Shown: positions 56,222-64,000 of the stretch, in pieces | Layout of the letters: every line of letters begins with the position of its first letter | Numbering within the stretch: the stretch's first letter is position 1 | Assembly: GCF_907177275.1 (NCBI RefSeq) | Contig: NZ_CAJSLV010000054.1 | Location: 62,001 to 126,000, forward strand | Direction of reading: 5' to 3' | From: Actinacidiphila cocklensis | Lineage (GTDB): Bacteria; Actinomycetota; Actinomycetes; Streptomycetales; Streptomycetaceae | DNA: 64,000 bases | Translations under genes and position numbers: made by a program | Notes under the pieces: generated by a model | Seen by the model: the letters and a program-made list of their open reading frames with translations, nothing else | The model's database searches: none | Told to the model about the DNA's origin: nothing

Positions 56222-57530
56222 CAGCTGGATAGGCGGCGACATCACCGGCCTCCACACCATGGGGACCACCCTGACCGGGGCCAAGGAGCAGCTCGAAGGC
56301 GTGGTCAAACCGCTCGGCAACGGCGTCGAGACGCTGGTCGCCGACGCGGGCTGGAAGGGCGACGCCGCCGAGGAGTTCCGCGCCCGCTGGGCGGAGGACT
56401 CGATGGCGGCCGGCGGCTTCGCCGAGCTGGTCAAGGCCGTGGGCGACGCCCTCACCGCCCTGGCGCAGGCCCTCACCGACGCCAACAGCGCCCTGCAGAA
56501 CGCCGCCGACGTCGCGACGTCCAAGGGCGTGCCCGTCGGGCCGAAGGGCGAGCCCGGCACCATGATGACCGCCAACCCGCCCAGCGCCGCCGACCAGAAG
56601 GCGATCGGCGACCTCGACGAGTACGCCGGCGTCTACAAGGAGATCATGCACAAGGGGCAGGCGGCCCGTATCGCCTGCGCCAAGACGCTCAACACGCTGT
56701 ACGACTCCCTCGACCCGGACAAGCCGATGGGCAAGGGCGACAAGATCGTCGTCGCCGACTACCTGCGGGCGCTGTGGACCTCCAAGGCCGACGACGAGCG
56801 CAAGCTCGGCCTGGACGCGGGCAAGAAGCTCGACGAGGCCGAGAAGAAGCACGACGAGGCCCTGAAGGCGATGAAGGAGGAGGAGGCGAAGTTCCGCACC
56901 GCCGAGGCCGACCTCCCGAAGGCCTTCCGGCTCAAGGGCGAGTACCAGCGGCTCGGCACGCAGATCGACGCGCTGGACGCGGAGGTCGCGGCCAGCAAGA
57001 ACGGCAGCAGCTTCCTGCCGTACGACCGGGTGCTCAACTACAAGCTCGCCGACGCGCTCAAGGGCGTGAAACTGGTCGAGGGCGCACCGGAGTTCCTCAA
57101 GGAGATCCCGGTCGTGGACATCGCCGCGGTCACCGCCATCGGCCTGGTCGAGGCCAAGGAGGACCACGACAAGGGCTGGTCCTGGGCGCACTCCGTCACC
57201 GTCGACGTCGGCGCGGGACTGGTCGGGCTCGCGGCGGGTGCCGCCGTGGTCGCCGCCGCCCCCGAGATCGGCATCGGCCTGGGCGCCGCGGCGACCGCGG
57301 CGAGCGCGGGGGTCGTCTTCGTCGGCGTGGGATACTTCGCGGACGAGGCCTTCCACGAGCACTGGAGCGAGGACATCCACGACCACGGCGTGGTCGCGGG
57401 CGTCGCGGACGGCACCTGGAACGTCACCAAGAACACCGGTGAGGACATGAAGAACCTCGCAGTCGGCACCGCCAAGGGCATCGGCAACGCCGGGAAGTCG
57501 GTCTGGCACCATGCCACCGGCTGGCTCTGA
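56214..57530 (+). CDS. WXG100-domain protein with C-terminal glycine-zipper membrane segment
   Basis: A 438-residue protein. Residues 1-100 form a WXG100-type domain with GWKGDAAEEF. A charged coiled coil (about 190-260, KKLDEAEKKHDEALKAMKEEE) follows. The last third holds a glycine/alanine-rich hydrophobic stretch (VGLAAGAAVVAAAPEIGIGL, then AAATAASAGVVFVGVGYF). It is likely a type VII-like effector, and the hydrophobic end suggests membrane insertion. The inference is from layout only. Confidence 0.65.
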   Translation: MSDSWIGGDITGLHTMGTTLTGAKEQLEGVVKPLGNGVETLVADAGWKGDAAEEFRARWAEDSMAAGGFAELVKAVGDALTALAQALTDANSALQNAADVATSKGVPVGPKGEPGTMMTANPPSAADQKAIGDLDEYAGVYKEIMHKGQAARIACAKTLNTLYDSLDPDKPMGKGDKIVVADYLRALWTSKADDERKLGLDAGKKLDEAEKKHDEALKAMKEEEAKFRTAEADLPKAFRLKGEYQRLGTQIDALDAEVAASKNGSSFLPYDRVLNYKLADALKGVKLVEGAPEFLKEIPVVDIAAVTAIGLVEAKEDHDKGWSWAHSVTVDVGAGLVGLAAGAAVVAAAPEIGIGLGAAATAASAGVVFVGVGYFADEAFHEHWSEDIHDHGVVAGVADGTWNVTKNTGEDMKNLAVGTAKGIGNAGKSVWHHATGWL

Positions 57531-58095
57531 CCCCGCGCTGCCCGCCGTCGAGCCCTTCCCGCTGCCCTTCCTCGGCACGAGCTGGGTGCACCGCGGGTTC
57601 CGCTACGGAGTGCGGCGCGGCCTGCTCGTCCTGACCTCGCTGCTCTTCGTCGCCGTGGTGGGCGCCACCGGGACCGCGCTGTACCTGGGCTTCGTGTCGC
57701 TGTTCCCGCCGGGCGCGCGGGTCGCCGTCCACGCCGTGGAGGGCGCCGCCGCGCTGGCGGCCCTGGTCGCCGGGTGGGTCAGGCAGCGCCCGGTCAACCG
57801 CGTCCCGGTCACCCCTGAGCAGGTGGCCGAGTCCCGCAGGCGGGCCGGCCGGGCGGCCGCAAGGTCGTACGGCAACCAGGGGTTCGCGGTGCTCATGACG
57901 CCCGTGCTGCCCGCGCTGGCCGCGTACCTGCTGGGCGGCTTCCTCGCCGCGCTCCTCGTCCGGGAGACGCCCCGCGAGATCGGCGCCCGGCAGGACTACG
58001 AGCGCCGGGTCGCCGAAGCGTCGCGGCAGCAGGAGCGGCAGGTGCACCGGGACAACGCGCGGCGCGCACCGCGCAACGGCCCCACCCGGCGGTGA
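57511..58095 (+). CDS. Membrane protein of the WXG operon
   Basis: A 194-residue protein with about four hydrophobic segments: GLLVLTSLLFVAVVGATGTA, VEGAAALAALVAGWV, FAVLMTPVLPALAAYLLGGF and the following LAALLV. The ends are basic and polar. It overlaps the WXG100-domain gene by 20 nt, so they are tightly coupled. It could be an immunity or anchoring partner. I do not recognise the family. Confidence 0.65.
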   Translation: MPPAGSDPALPAVEPFPLPFLGTSWVHRGFRYGVRRGLLVLTSLLFVAVVGATGTALYLGFVSLFPPGARVAVHAVEGAAALAALVAGWVRQRPVNRVPVTPEQVAESRRRAGRAAARSYGNQGFAVLMTPVLPALAAYLLGGFLAALLVRETPREIGARQDYERRVAEASRQQERQVHRDNARRAPRNGPTRR

Positions 58096-58125
58096 CCTGC
58101 GGGGCCGTGTCCGGTGCCGCCCGGC

Positions 58126-59874
58126 TCAGGACGGCTGCTGCTCGCTCTGCCACGAGCGCCACAGCGCCGCGTAGGCGCCGTCGGCGGCCACGAGCGCGTC
58201 ATGGGTGCCCATCTCGGTGAGCCGGCCGTTCTCCATGACCGCCACCCGGTCCGCGTCGTGCGCGGTGTGCAGCCGGTGCGCGATGGCGATGACGGTCCGT
58301 CCCCGCATGACGGCGGCCAGCGCGCGTTCGGTGTGCCGGGCCGTCCTGGGGTCCAGGAGCGCGGTGGCCTCGTCGAGGATCAGCGTGTGCGGATCGGCCA
58401 GGACGACCCGGGCCAGGGCCAGTTGCTGGGCCTGCGACCCGTCGATCCGGTGCCCCCCGTCGCCCAGCATGGTGTCGAGGCCCGCCGGCAGCTCGTGCGC
58501 CCAGCCCGCGCCCACGCCGTCCAGGGCGGCCCGCAGCTCGTCGTCACCGGCTGCGGGCGCCGCGATCTGCAGATTTTCCCGGACCGTGCCGAAGAACACG
58601 TGGCGCTCCTGGGTGACCAGGACGACGTGCCGGCGCAGCTGTTCGGGGTCCAGGGCGGCGATCGGCACCCGGCCCACCGTCACCGAGCCGGTGACCGGCT
58701 CGTCGATGCCCGCGAGCAGCCGGCTCAGCGTGGTCTTCCCGGCGCCGGAGGGTCCGACGAGCGCGAGCCGCTCGCCGGGCCGTACGGTCAGGTCGACGCC
58801 CCGCAGGACGTCCGCCCCGCCGTCGTAGGAGTAGTGCACGCCCTCGACGTCGATCCGGTCGTCGGCAGGTGTGGGCGAGCCGGCCGCGGCGGTCTGCGGG
58901 GCGCGGCCCAGGCCCTCGACGCGGGCGAACGACGCGCTGCTGCTCTGGAGTTGCTCGACCCGCATCAGGGCGGTGTCCAGCGGCTCGGACAGCTGCCGCA
59001 GGTACAGCGCCGCGCTGACCACCGCGCCCAGGCTCATCGCGCCGTGGGCGTGCAGCAGCCCGCCGACCATCAGCACCCCGACCACCGGGATGATGTAGGA
59101 GACCTCCACGGCGGGGAAGAACACGCTGCGCAGGAACAGCGTCCGCATCCGCGCCCGGCGGGACACCTCGATCGCGTCCCGGCTCTCCTTGATCCGCTGC
59201 TGCTGCAGCCCGAAGGCCTCGATCGTGCGGGCCGCCGACGCGGTGGCGGCGAGGATCTCGGTGACCGCCGAGTTGGCCGCGCCCTCGGCGAGGTAGGCGG
59301 TGCGCGCCCGCGCGAGATACCAGCGCAGCGCGAACCAGATCCCGACCAGGCCGAGCACGCCGCAGCCGCCGAGCAGCGGGTTGAGCGCGAAGACCGCGCC
59401 GAGGATGAACAGCGCCTGGACCACCGAGATGAGCACCTCGGGTCCCGCGTCGCGCAGCGTGGTGCCCACCATCGCGACGTCGGAGGTGCCCCGGGCGGTC
59501 AGGTCGCCGGTTCCGGCCCGCTCCACCACCGAGGGGGGAAGCGCCAGCGCCCGGTCGACGAACTGCTCGCGCACGCGCGCCAGGGTGCGCTCTCCGAAGC
59601 GGTGCCCGACATAGCGGGCGTAGCGCGCCAGCAGGAACTGCACCAGCGTGCTCACCAGGATGGCGAGCGCCAGCCGGTCCACCGTCCGGACGCTGCCGCC
59701 CTCCTGGACCTGGTTGACGATGCGGCCGACCAGCCAGGGGCCGACGAGTCCCGCGGCCGCAGCCAGGGCGTTGAGCCCGAGTACGGCGGCGAAGGCAGGG
59801 CGGTCGGCACGGATCAGCCCGAGCATCGCCCGGTTCGTCTCGTCCGGCTCGGCGACGGGCAGTTGTGCGGTCAT
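58126..59874 (-). CDS. ABC exporter half-transporter with degenerate signature motif
   Basis: A 582-residue type I exporter subunit: six membrane helices (about 25-320), then the ATPase domain. Walker A GPSGAGKTT (about 376) and Walker B LILDEA (about 498) are intact and the H-loop reads IAHRL. The signature normally LSGGQ is IDGSQAQ. This is exactly complementary to the upstream subunit, which keeps the signature but loses Walker A and B. The two overlap by 4 nt and should form an obligate heterodimer. Confidence 0.9.
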   Translation of the reverse strand: MTAQLPVAEPDETNRAMLGLIRADRPAFAAVLGLNALAAAAGLVGPWLVGRIVNQVQEGGSVRTVDRLALAILVSTLVQFLLARYARYVGHRFGERTLARVREQFVDRALALPPSVVERAGTGDLTARGTSDVAMVGTTLRDAGPEVLISVVQALFILGAVFALNPLLGGCGVLGLVGIWFALRWYLARARTAYLAEGAANSAVTEILAATASAARTIEAFGLQQQRIKESRDAIEVSRRARMRTLFLRSVFFPAVEVSYIIPVVGVLMVGGLLHAHGAMSLGAVVSAALYLRQLSEPLDTALMRVEQLQSSSASFARVEGLGRAPQTAAAGSPTPADDRIDVEGVHYSYDGGADVLRGVDLTVRPGERLALVGPSGAGKTTLSRLLAGIDEPVTGSVTVGRVPIAALDPEQLRRHVVLVTQERHVFFGTVRENLQIAAPAAGDDELRAALDGVGAGWAHELPAGLDTMLGDGGHRIDGSQAQQLALARVVLADPHTLILDEATALLDPRTARHTERALAAVMRGRTVIAIAHRLHTAHDADRVAVMENGRLTEMGTHDALVAADGAYAALWRSWQSEQQPS

Positions 59875-61637
59875 CGGGCGGACTCCCCGGCAGGGCGTGA
59901 CGCGTCGTCCCGGCTGTCGTCGTCGCCGTCGTGGCCGTCGGCCGCGCCGCGCGCCACCAGAGCGCGGTAGCCGGGCTCGTCGCGGAGGAGCTGACGGTGG
60001 TGCCCGGCGGCGGCGACCTTGCCGTCCACCAGGTAGCAGACGGTGTCCGCCCGGTCGAGCAGCAGCGGTGAGGTGCTGGTGACGACCGTGGTGCGGCCCG
60101 CCCTTGCGGTACGCAGCCGGTCCGCGACGGCGGCCTCGGTGTGTGCGTCGAGGGCCGAGGTCGGCTCGACAGCCAGCAGCACCTCGGGGTCGGCGAGCAG
60201 CGCCCGGGCCAGGCGCAGGCGCTGCTGCTGACCGCCGGAGAAGTTGCGGCCCTGGGCGTCGACGGGGGCGTCGAGCCCGTCGGGCAGGGCGGCGACGATG
60301 TCGTCCGCCATCGCCGCGTGGACGGCGGCGACCAGCGCCTCCTCCTCCCGGTCCCGGCGGCCGGAGACCACCGCCCGCAGCGGTCCCGCGAACAGGTCGG
60401 CCTCGTTGTCCGCGACCAGGATGCGGTCCCGGACCTGCGGGACGGCGATCTCGTCGAGCCGCACCGCGCCCCAGGTCACCGCCCCCTGCCCGAACCCGCC
60501 GAGCCGGTCCACCACTTCCGCCGTCTCCGCCGGCCGGGCGCCGGCCAGCGCGGTCAGCCGGCCGGGGGCCACCTCGACGCCCGACGCCGGATCGCGCAGG
60601 GTGGACGCCGCCGCGGGCGGGTTCGCGGTGGCCTGCCGCCCGGCGGAGTCCGGCTCCAGGGACAGGAAGTGGACGACCCGCCGGGCGGCGACCAGGCCGC
60701 GCGTGATGTCGTAGCCGCACTCGATGAGGAACGCCACCGGCATCACCAGCACCGCGACGTAGCCGTACACGCCGACGAACTCGCCCACCGTGATGGTCCC
60801 CTGCACCGCCAGCCGGGCCGCCAGCCAGGTCACCACGGACAGGAACACCATCGGCAGCCCGACGCCGAGAGCCTGGACCCAGCTGGTGACCGCCCCGACC
60901 CGGTACCCCTGCGCCACCAGGCCGCGGGACTCGCGCCGGAAGGCACCGGCGAACAGCTCCTTGCCGCCCAGGCCGTTGAGCACCCGCAGGCCGCCGGCCA
61001 GGTCGCCGATCCGGGTGGTCAGCCCGCCCTGCTGCTCGCGGTACACCGCCTCGGCGCCCCGCAGCCGCCCCAGCAGCGGGCCGACCAGCAGGGCGGTCAG
61101 CGGGACCCCGACCAGTACCACCGCCGCGAGGACCACCGAGATCGACAGCAGCAGGCCCCCCACGACGAGGCAGGCGACGATCGAGCCGACGCCCGGGCCG
61201 GTCATGGTCAGGGAGCTGCTGATCTGCTGGACGTCGGTGATGCCGATGGTGACGACCTCGCCCGCGTTGGCCTGGCGCGGCAGCGCGGCGCCCAGCCGGG
61301 TCACCTGCCCGACCACGGACTTGACCGTGCGGAAGGTCGCGTCCATCCGCAGCCTGGTCATCGTGCGGTGCCGCATGATGCTCAGCCAGGCGTTGAACGT
61401 GCCCAGGCACAGCAGCACCGCCGACCAGGCGGCCAGCGTGCCCATGCGCCCCGGTCTCAGCCCGTCGTCGATGGCGCGCGAGAGCACGTACGGCGACAGC
61501 GTGATGAGCACCATCCAGACGGTGCCCAGCAGCGCACCGCTCGCGGCCCGCCGGGGCTGGCTGCGGAGCAGCCACCACAGGTAGCGGGCGGGGCTGCGGT
61601 GGTCGGGTGTGCCCGGATCCTCGTACGAGTCGATCAT
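59871..61637 (-). CDS. ABC exporter half-transporter with degenerate Walker motifs
   Basis: A 588-residue type I exporter subunit. The membrane domain is normal, but the ATPase domain is unusual. The Walker A position reads AGARPAETAEV with no P-loop lysine. Walker B is VLLAVEPTSALD, with valine for the aspartate. The H-loop is TSTSPL with no histidine. The signature FSGGQQQR is intact (about 466). It cannot hydrolyse ATP in its own site but can complete the site of its partner, which starts 4 nt before this stop. Substrate unknown. Confidence 0.9.
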   Translation of the reverse strand: MIDSYEDPGTPDHRSPARYLWWLLRSQPRRAASGALLGTVWMVLITLSPYVLSRAIDDGLRPGRMGTLAAWSAVLLCLGTFNAWLSIMRHRTMTRLRMDATFRTVKSVVGQVTRLGAALPRQANAGEVVTIGITDVQQISSSLTMTGPGVGSIVACLVVGGLLLSISVVLAAVVLVGVPLTALLVGPLLGRLRGAEAVYREQQGGLTTRIGDLAGGLRVLNGLGGKELFAGAFRRESRGLVAQGYRVGAVTSWVQALGVGLPMVFLSVVTWLAARLAVQGTITVGEFVGVYGYVAVLVMPVAFLIECGYDITRGLVAARRVVHFLSLEPDSAGRQATANPPAAASTLRDPASGVEVAPGRLTALAGARPAETAEVVDRLGGFGQGAVTWGAVRLDEIAVPQVRDRILVADNEADLFAGPLRAVVSGRRDREEEALVAAVHAAMADDIVAALPDGLDAPVDAQGRNFSGGQQQRLRLARALLADPEVLLAVEPTSALDAHTEAAVADRLRTARAGRTTVVTSTSPLLLDRADTVCYLVDGKVAAAGHHRQLLRDEPGYRALVARGAADGHDGDDDSRDDASRPAGESAR

Positions 61638-61658
61638 CCACAGGACCTTTCGCGATGC

Positions 61659-63524
61659 TTACGCCAGGCCCTCGCGCCAGGCCGCGTCGAGCTGGGCGTA
61701 GTGGCCGTCGCCCGCGATGAGGTCGGCGGGGGTGCCGTCCTCCACGATGCGGCCGTCGCGCATCACCAGCACGCGGTCGGCGATCGCGACCGTGGACAGG
61801 CGGTGCGCGATGATCACGGCCGTGCGGCCGGTGAGGACCGTGTGCATGGCGTACTGGACGGCACGCTCGCCGGGGATGTCCAGCGACGAGGTCGCCTCGT
61901 CGAGGATCAGCACGCCCGGGTCGGCGAGCAGGGCGCGGGCGAACGCGACCAGCTGGCGCTGGCCGGCCGAGATCCGGCCGCCGCGCTTGCGGACGTCGGT
62001 GTCGTAGCCGTCGGGCAGCGCGGCGATGAAGTCGTGCGCGCCGATCGCCCGGGCCGCGGCCTCGACCTCCTCGCGGGTGGCGTCGGGGCGGCCGATGGCG
62101 ATGTTGTCCGCGACGGTGCCGGAGAAGAGGAACGCCTCCTGCGTCACCATGACCACCCCGCGGCGCAGGTCGGCCGGCGACAGGTCGCTGAGCGGTACGC
62201 CGTCGAGCAGCACCCGGCCGCCGGTCGGGTCGTAGAACCTGGCCAGCAGCTTGGCCAGGGTGGACTTGCCCGCGCCGGTCGCGCCGACCACCGCGAGGGT
62301 CTGCCCGGCGGGCAGCCGCAGGTCGAAGGACGGCAGCACCTCGCCGCCGGTCCGGTAGCCGAACCGCACGCCGTCGAAGACCACTTCGCGCCCCGGGCGC
62401 CCGTCGGCGGTCGGCGGCAGCGCGACCGGGTGCTCGGGCGCGGGCACCGTCGGGGTCTGGGCAAGCAGGCCGGCGATCTTCTCCAGCGAGGCGGCGGCCG
62501 ACTGGTAGGAGTTCAGGAACATCCCCAGCCGGTCGATCGGGTCGTACAGCCGCCGCAGGTACAGCACGAACGCGGCGAGCACCCCCAACGCCATCCCGCC
62601 GCCCGCGACGCGGTAGGCGCCCCACACCACGATGCCGGCCACCGCGATGTTGGCGATGAGACGGGAGACGACGACGTAGCGGGCCATCTCCAGGATCGCG
62701 TCGCCGTTCGCCCGGTAGTGGCGGTGGTTCAGCTCGTCGAAGGACGTGTCGTTGGGCCGCTCGCGGCGGAAGGCCTTGACCGGGCGGATGCCGTTCATCG
62801 TCTCGGTGAACTTCACGATGACCGCGGCGATGGCGGTCGAGCGCCGCCGGTAGGCCAGCATCGAGCGGCGCTGGAAGCGGCGGATCGCCACATACAGCGG
62901 GAAGTACGACACCAGGGTGACCAGGCCGAGCCGCCAGTCGAGGAAGATCAGCAGTACCGAGATGTACACCACCGACAGCACCACCCCGATCAGCTCCTCC
63001 AGACCGTCGGTGAGCAGCTCCCTGATCGACTCGACGTCGGAGGTGGCCCGGGCGATCAGCCGGCCCGAGGTGTAGCGCTCGTGGAAGTCCAGGCTGAGCG
63101 ACTGGGCGTGCCGGAACATCCGGGCGCGCAGGTCGATCAGCACGTCCTGGCTGATCAGCGCGGCGATCCGGATGAAGGCGCGCTGCAGGACACCGGCGGC
63201 CAGCCCGCAGCCCAGATAGCCGCAGGCCACCGCGATGAGCGCGGTGTGCCGGCCGTCGCGCATCTGCGGGATGGCGTTGTCGATGGCGTACGCGACCAGC
63301 AGCGGTCCCGCCTGCACCGCCGCCTGCTGGACCAGCAGCAGCACCGAGGCCAGCCAGACCCTGCGGGTGTGCGGGCGCAGCAGCGAACGCAGCAGCAGCG
63401 CCTGGGCGTTCCTCGGCGCGGGCAGCCGGTCCTGGTCGAAGGCGTCCGGCTCGGGCGGTGCGGGTGCCCGCGCCGGCTCCTCCTCCTCGCGGTCGCCGAG
63501 CTGCTGCTCGGTCGCTGACGTCAT
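61659..63524 (-). CDS. ABC exporter half-transporter
   Basis: A 621-residue type I exporter subunit with a polar N-terminal tail of about 35 residues. Motifs are Walker [12 protein letters not shown], signature RISAGQRQL, Walker [12 protein letters not shown] and IIAHRLS. The signature has one change (SAGQ for SGGQ). The start overlaps the upstream half-transporter stop by 4 nt, so these two form a pair. It lies 21 nt before the next pair. Confidence 0.92.
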   Translation of the reverse strand: MTSATEQQLGDREEEEPARAPAPPEPDAFDQDRLPAPRNAQALLLRSLLRPHTRRVWLASVLLLVQQAAVQAGPLLVAYAIDNAIPQMRDGRHTALIAVACGYLGCGLAAGVLQRAFIRIAALISQDVLIDLRARMFRHAQSLSLDFHERYTSGRLIARATSDVESIRELLTDGLEELIGVVLSVVYISVLLIFLDWRLGLVTLVSYFPLYVAIRRFQRRSMLAYRRRSTAIAAVIVKFTETMNGIRPVKAFRRERPNDTSFDELNHRHYRANGDAILEMARYVVVSRLIANIAVAGIVVWGAYRVAGGGMALGVLAAFVLYLRRLYDPIDRLGMFLNSYQSAAASLEKIAGLLAQTPTVPAPEHPVALPPTADGRPGREVVFDGVRFGYRTGGEVLPSFDLRLPAGQTLAVVGATGAGKSTLAKLLARFYDPTGGRVLLDGVPLSDLSPADLRRGVVMVTQEAFLFSGTVADNIAIGRPDATREEVEAAARAIGAHDFIAALPDGYDTDVRKRGGRISAGQRQLVAFARALLADPGVLILDEATSSLDIPGERAVQYAMHTVLTGRTAVIIAHRLSTVAIADRVLVMRDGRIVEDGTPADLIAGDGHYAQLDAAWREGLA

Positions 63525-64000
63525 CGGGCGTCGCTCCTCTCCAGGGGTTCTGAGGCGGTGTCGAGGCCCGACATCAGACGGCGGTACTCGGCGTTGTCCC
63601 GCAGCAGTTCGGTGTGGCTGCCGACCGCGGCGATCCGTCCTTCGGACATCAGGGCCACCCGGTCGGCGAGCTGTACGGTCGACGGCCGGTGCGCCACGAC
63701 CAGCGCGGTGGTCTCCCGCAGCACGTCCCGCAGCGCCGCCTCGACCAGGGCCTCGGTGTGCACGTCGAGCGCGGACAGCGGGTCGTCCAGGATCAGGAAC
63801 CGCGGGCGCCCGACGACCGCACGGGCCAGCGCGAGGCGCTGGCGCTGGCCGCCGGACAGGCTCAGGCCCTGCTCGCCGACCTGGGTGTCGAGGCCGTCGG
63901 GCAGCGCGTGCACGAAGGCGCACTGGGCGATCTCCAGCGCCCGCAGCACCTCCGCCTCGCCGGCGCCGGAAGGGCCTGCGCCCATCGCCACGTTCTCCCT
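63521..64000 (-). CDS. ABC exporter half-transporter (5' part beyond the window)
   Basis: Only the last 159 codons are inside the window, and the frame stays open at the right edge ([10 protein letters not shown]...). It shows the signature [10 protein letters not shown], Walker [13 protein letters not shown] and the H-loop VVAHRPS. The catalytic glutamate after Walker B is aspartate (DDP), as in the degenerate site of heterodimeric exporters such as TM287. With the partner downstream the pair fits the one-good-site layout. Confidence 0.9.
   Translation of the reverse strand, partial: RENVAMGAGPSGAGEAEVLRALEIAQCAFVHALPDGLDTQVGEQGLSLSGGQRQRLALARAVVGRPRFLILDDPLSALDVHTEALVEAALRDVLRETTALVVAHRPSTVQLADRVALMSEGRIAAVGSHTELLRDNAEYRRLMSGLDTASEPLERSDAR

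Noticed and set aside
58126..62625. A 1,499-codon open frame on the minus strand spanning several ABC genes
   Set aside because: Only its last 582 codons are a real protein. The upstream part is an Arg/Gly/Pro-rich out-of-frame reading of the neighbouring half-transporter genes.

Overview
The window is one contiguous, very GC-rich, gene-dense piece of an actinobacterial chromosome. The strongest taxonomic clue is the left edge: filP and scy, the coiled-coil polarity proteins of filamentous streptomycetes, lie side by side. The codon bias, frequent GTG/TTG starts, the secreted and WXG100 families, and gene order all point to Streptomyces or a close relative in Streptomycetaceae. From memory, the order filP-scy-mce-thiolase-meaB ... 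icmA ... pyk-ackA-pta-pfkA ... glgB-mak-treS-glgE/glgP resembles the S. coelicolor core region around SCO5396-SCO5444. This has not been checked against any database. I see no tRNA, rRNA, CRISPR array, insertion sequence, prophage or biosynthetic gene cluster.

Layout. 1-4.6 kb: filP (cut by the window edge) and scy. 4.7-8.3 kb: mce, an acetyl-CoA acetyltransferase, meaB and a DinB-like protein. 8.3-12 kb: a decayed FAD-monooxygenase remnant, then murJ and a FemX-type gene diverging around a dispersed inverted repeat. 12-15.2 kb: an MFS transporter with a divergent ArsR-type regulator, and a thiamine-binding-family/DUF3817 pair. 15.3-18.7 kb: a DUF2127 membrane protein, three tandem AIM24 paralogues and a MarR regulator with its own operator. 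18.8-21.5 kb: ECF sigma factor, single-pass membrane partner and an L,D-transpeptidase lipoprotein. 21.5-26.5 kb: MarR, DUF3817, icmA behind a striking 24-bp palindrome, DUF397, TetR and a thioredoxin-fold/TPR protein. 27.1-29.8 kb: a DUF6230/DUF6114/secreted protein triad. 29.8-36.8 kb: central carbon genes pta-ackA-pyk facing ldh-pfkA. 36.8-39.1 kb: a four-gene WXG100 and modular toxin-like operon. 39.2-50.7 kb: the GlgE alpha-glucan pathway (glgB, mak, treS, glgE) with divergent glgP. 50.8-55.2 kb: DEAD-box helicase, cold-shock protein and a thermolysin-family protease. 55.5-58.1 kb: a second WXG100 operon. 58.1-64 kb: four ABC exporter half-transporters in two pairs.

How the genes fit together. 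mce, meaB and icmA all serve adenosylcobalamin-dependent acyl-CoA mutase metabolism (methylmalonyl/isobutyryl-CoA). treS, mak, glgE and glgB form the complete trehalose-to-glucan route, with glgP for breakdown. pfkA, pyk, pta, ackA and ldh cover lower glycolysis and overflow to acetate and lactate. MurJ and FemX act on the same lipid II precursor.

The least explained content is (i) the WXG100/C-terminal-domain operon at 36852-39139, (ii) the second WXG100 operon with a membrane partner at 55530-58095, (iii) the AIM24 triplet, (iv) two ABC pairs with complementary degenerate ATP sites, and (v) several unassigned operator-like palindromes and shared intergenic motifs.
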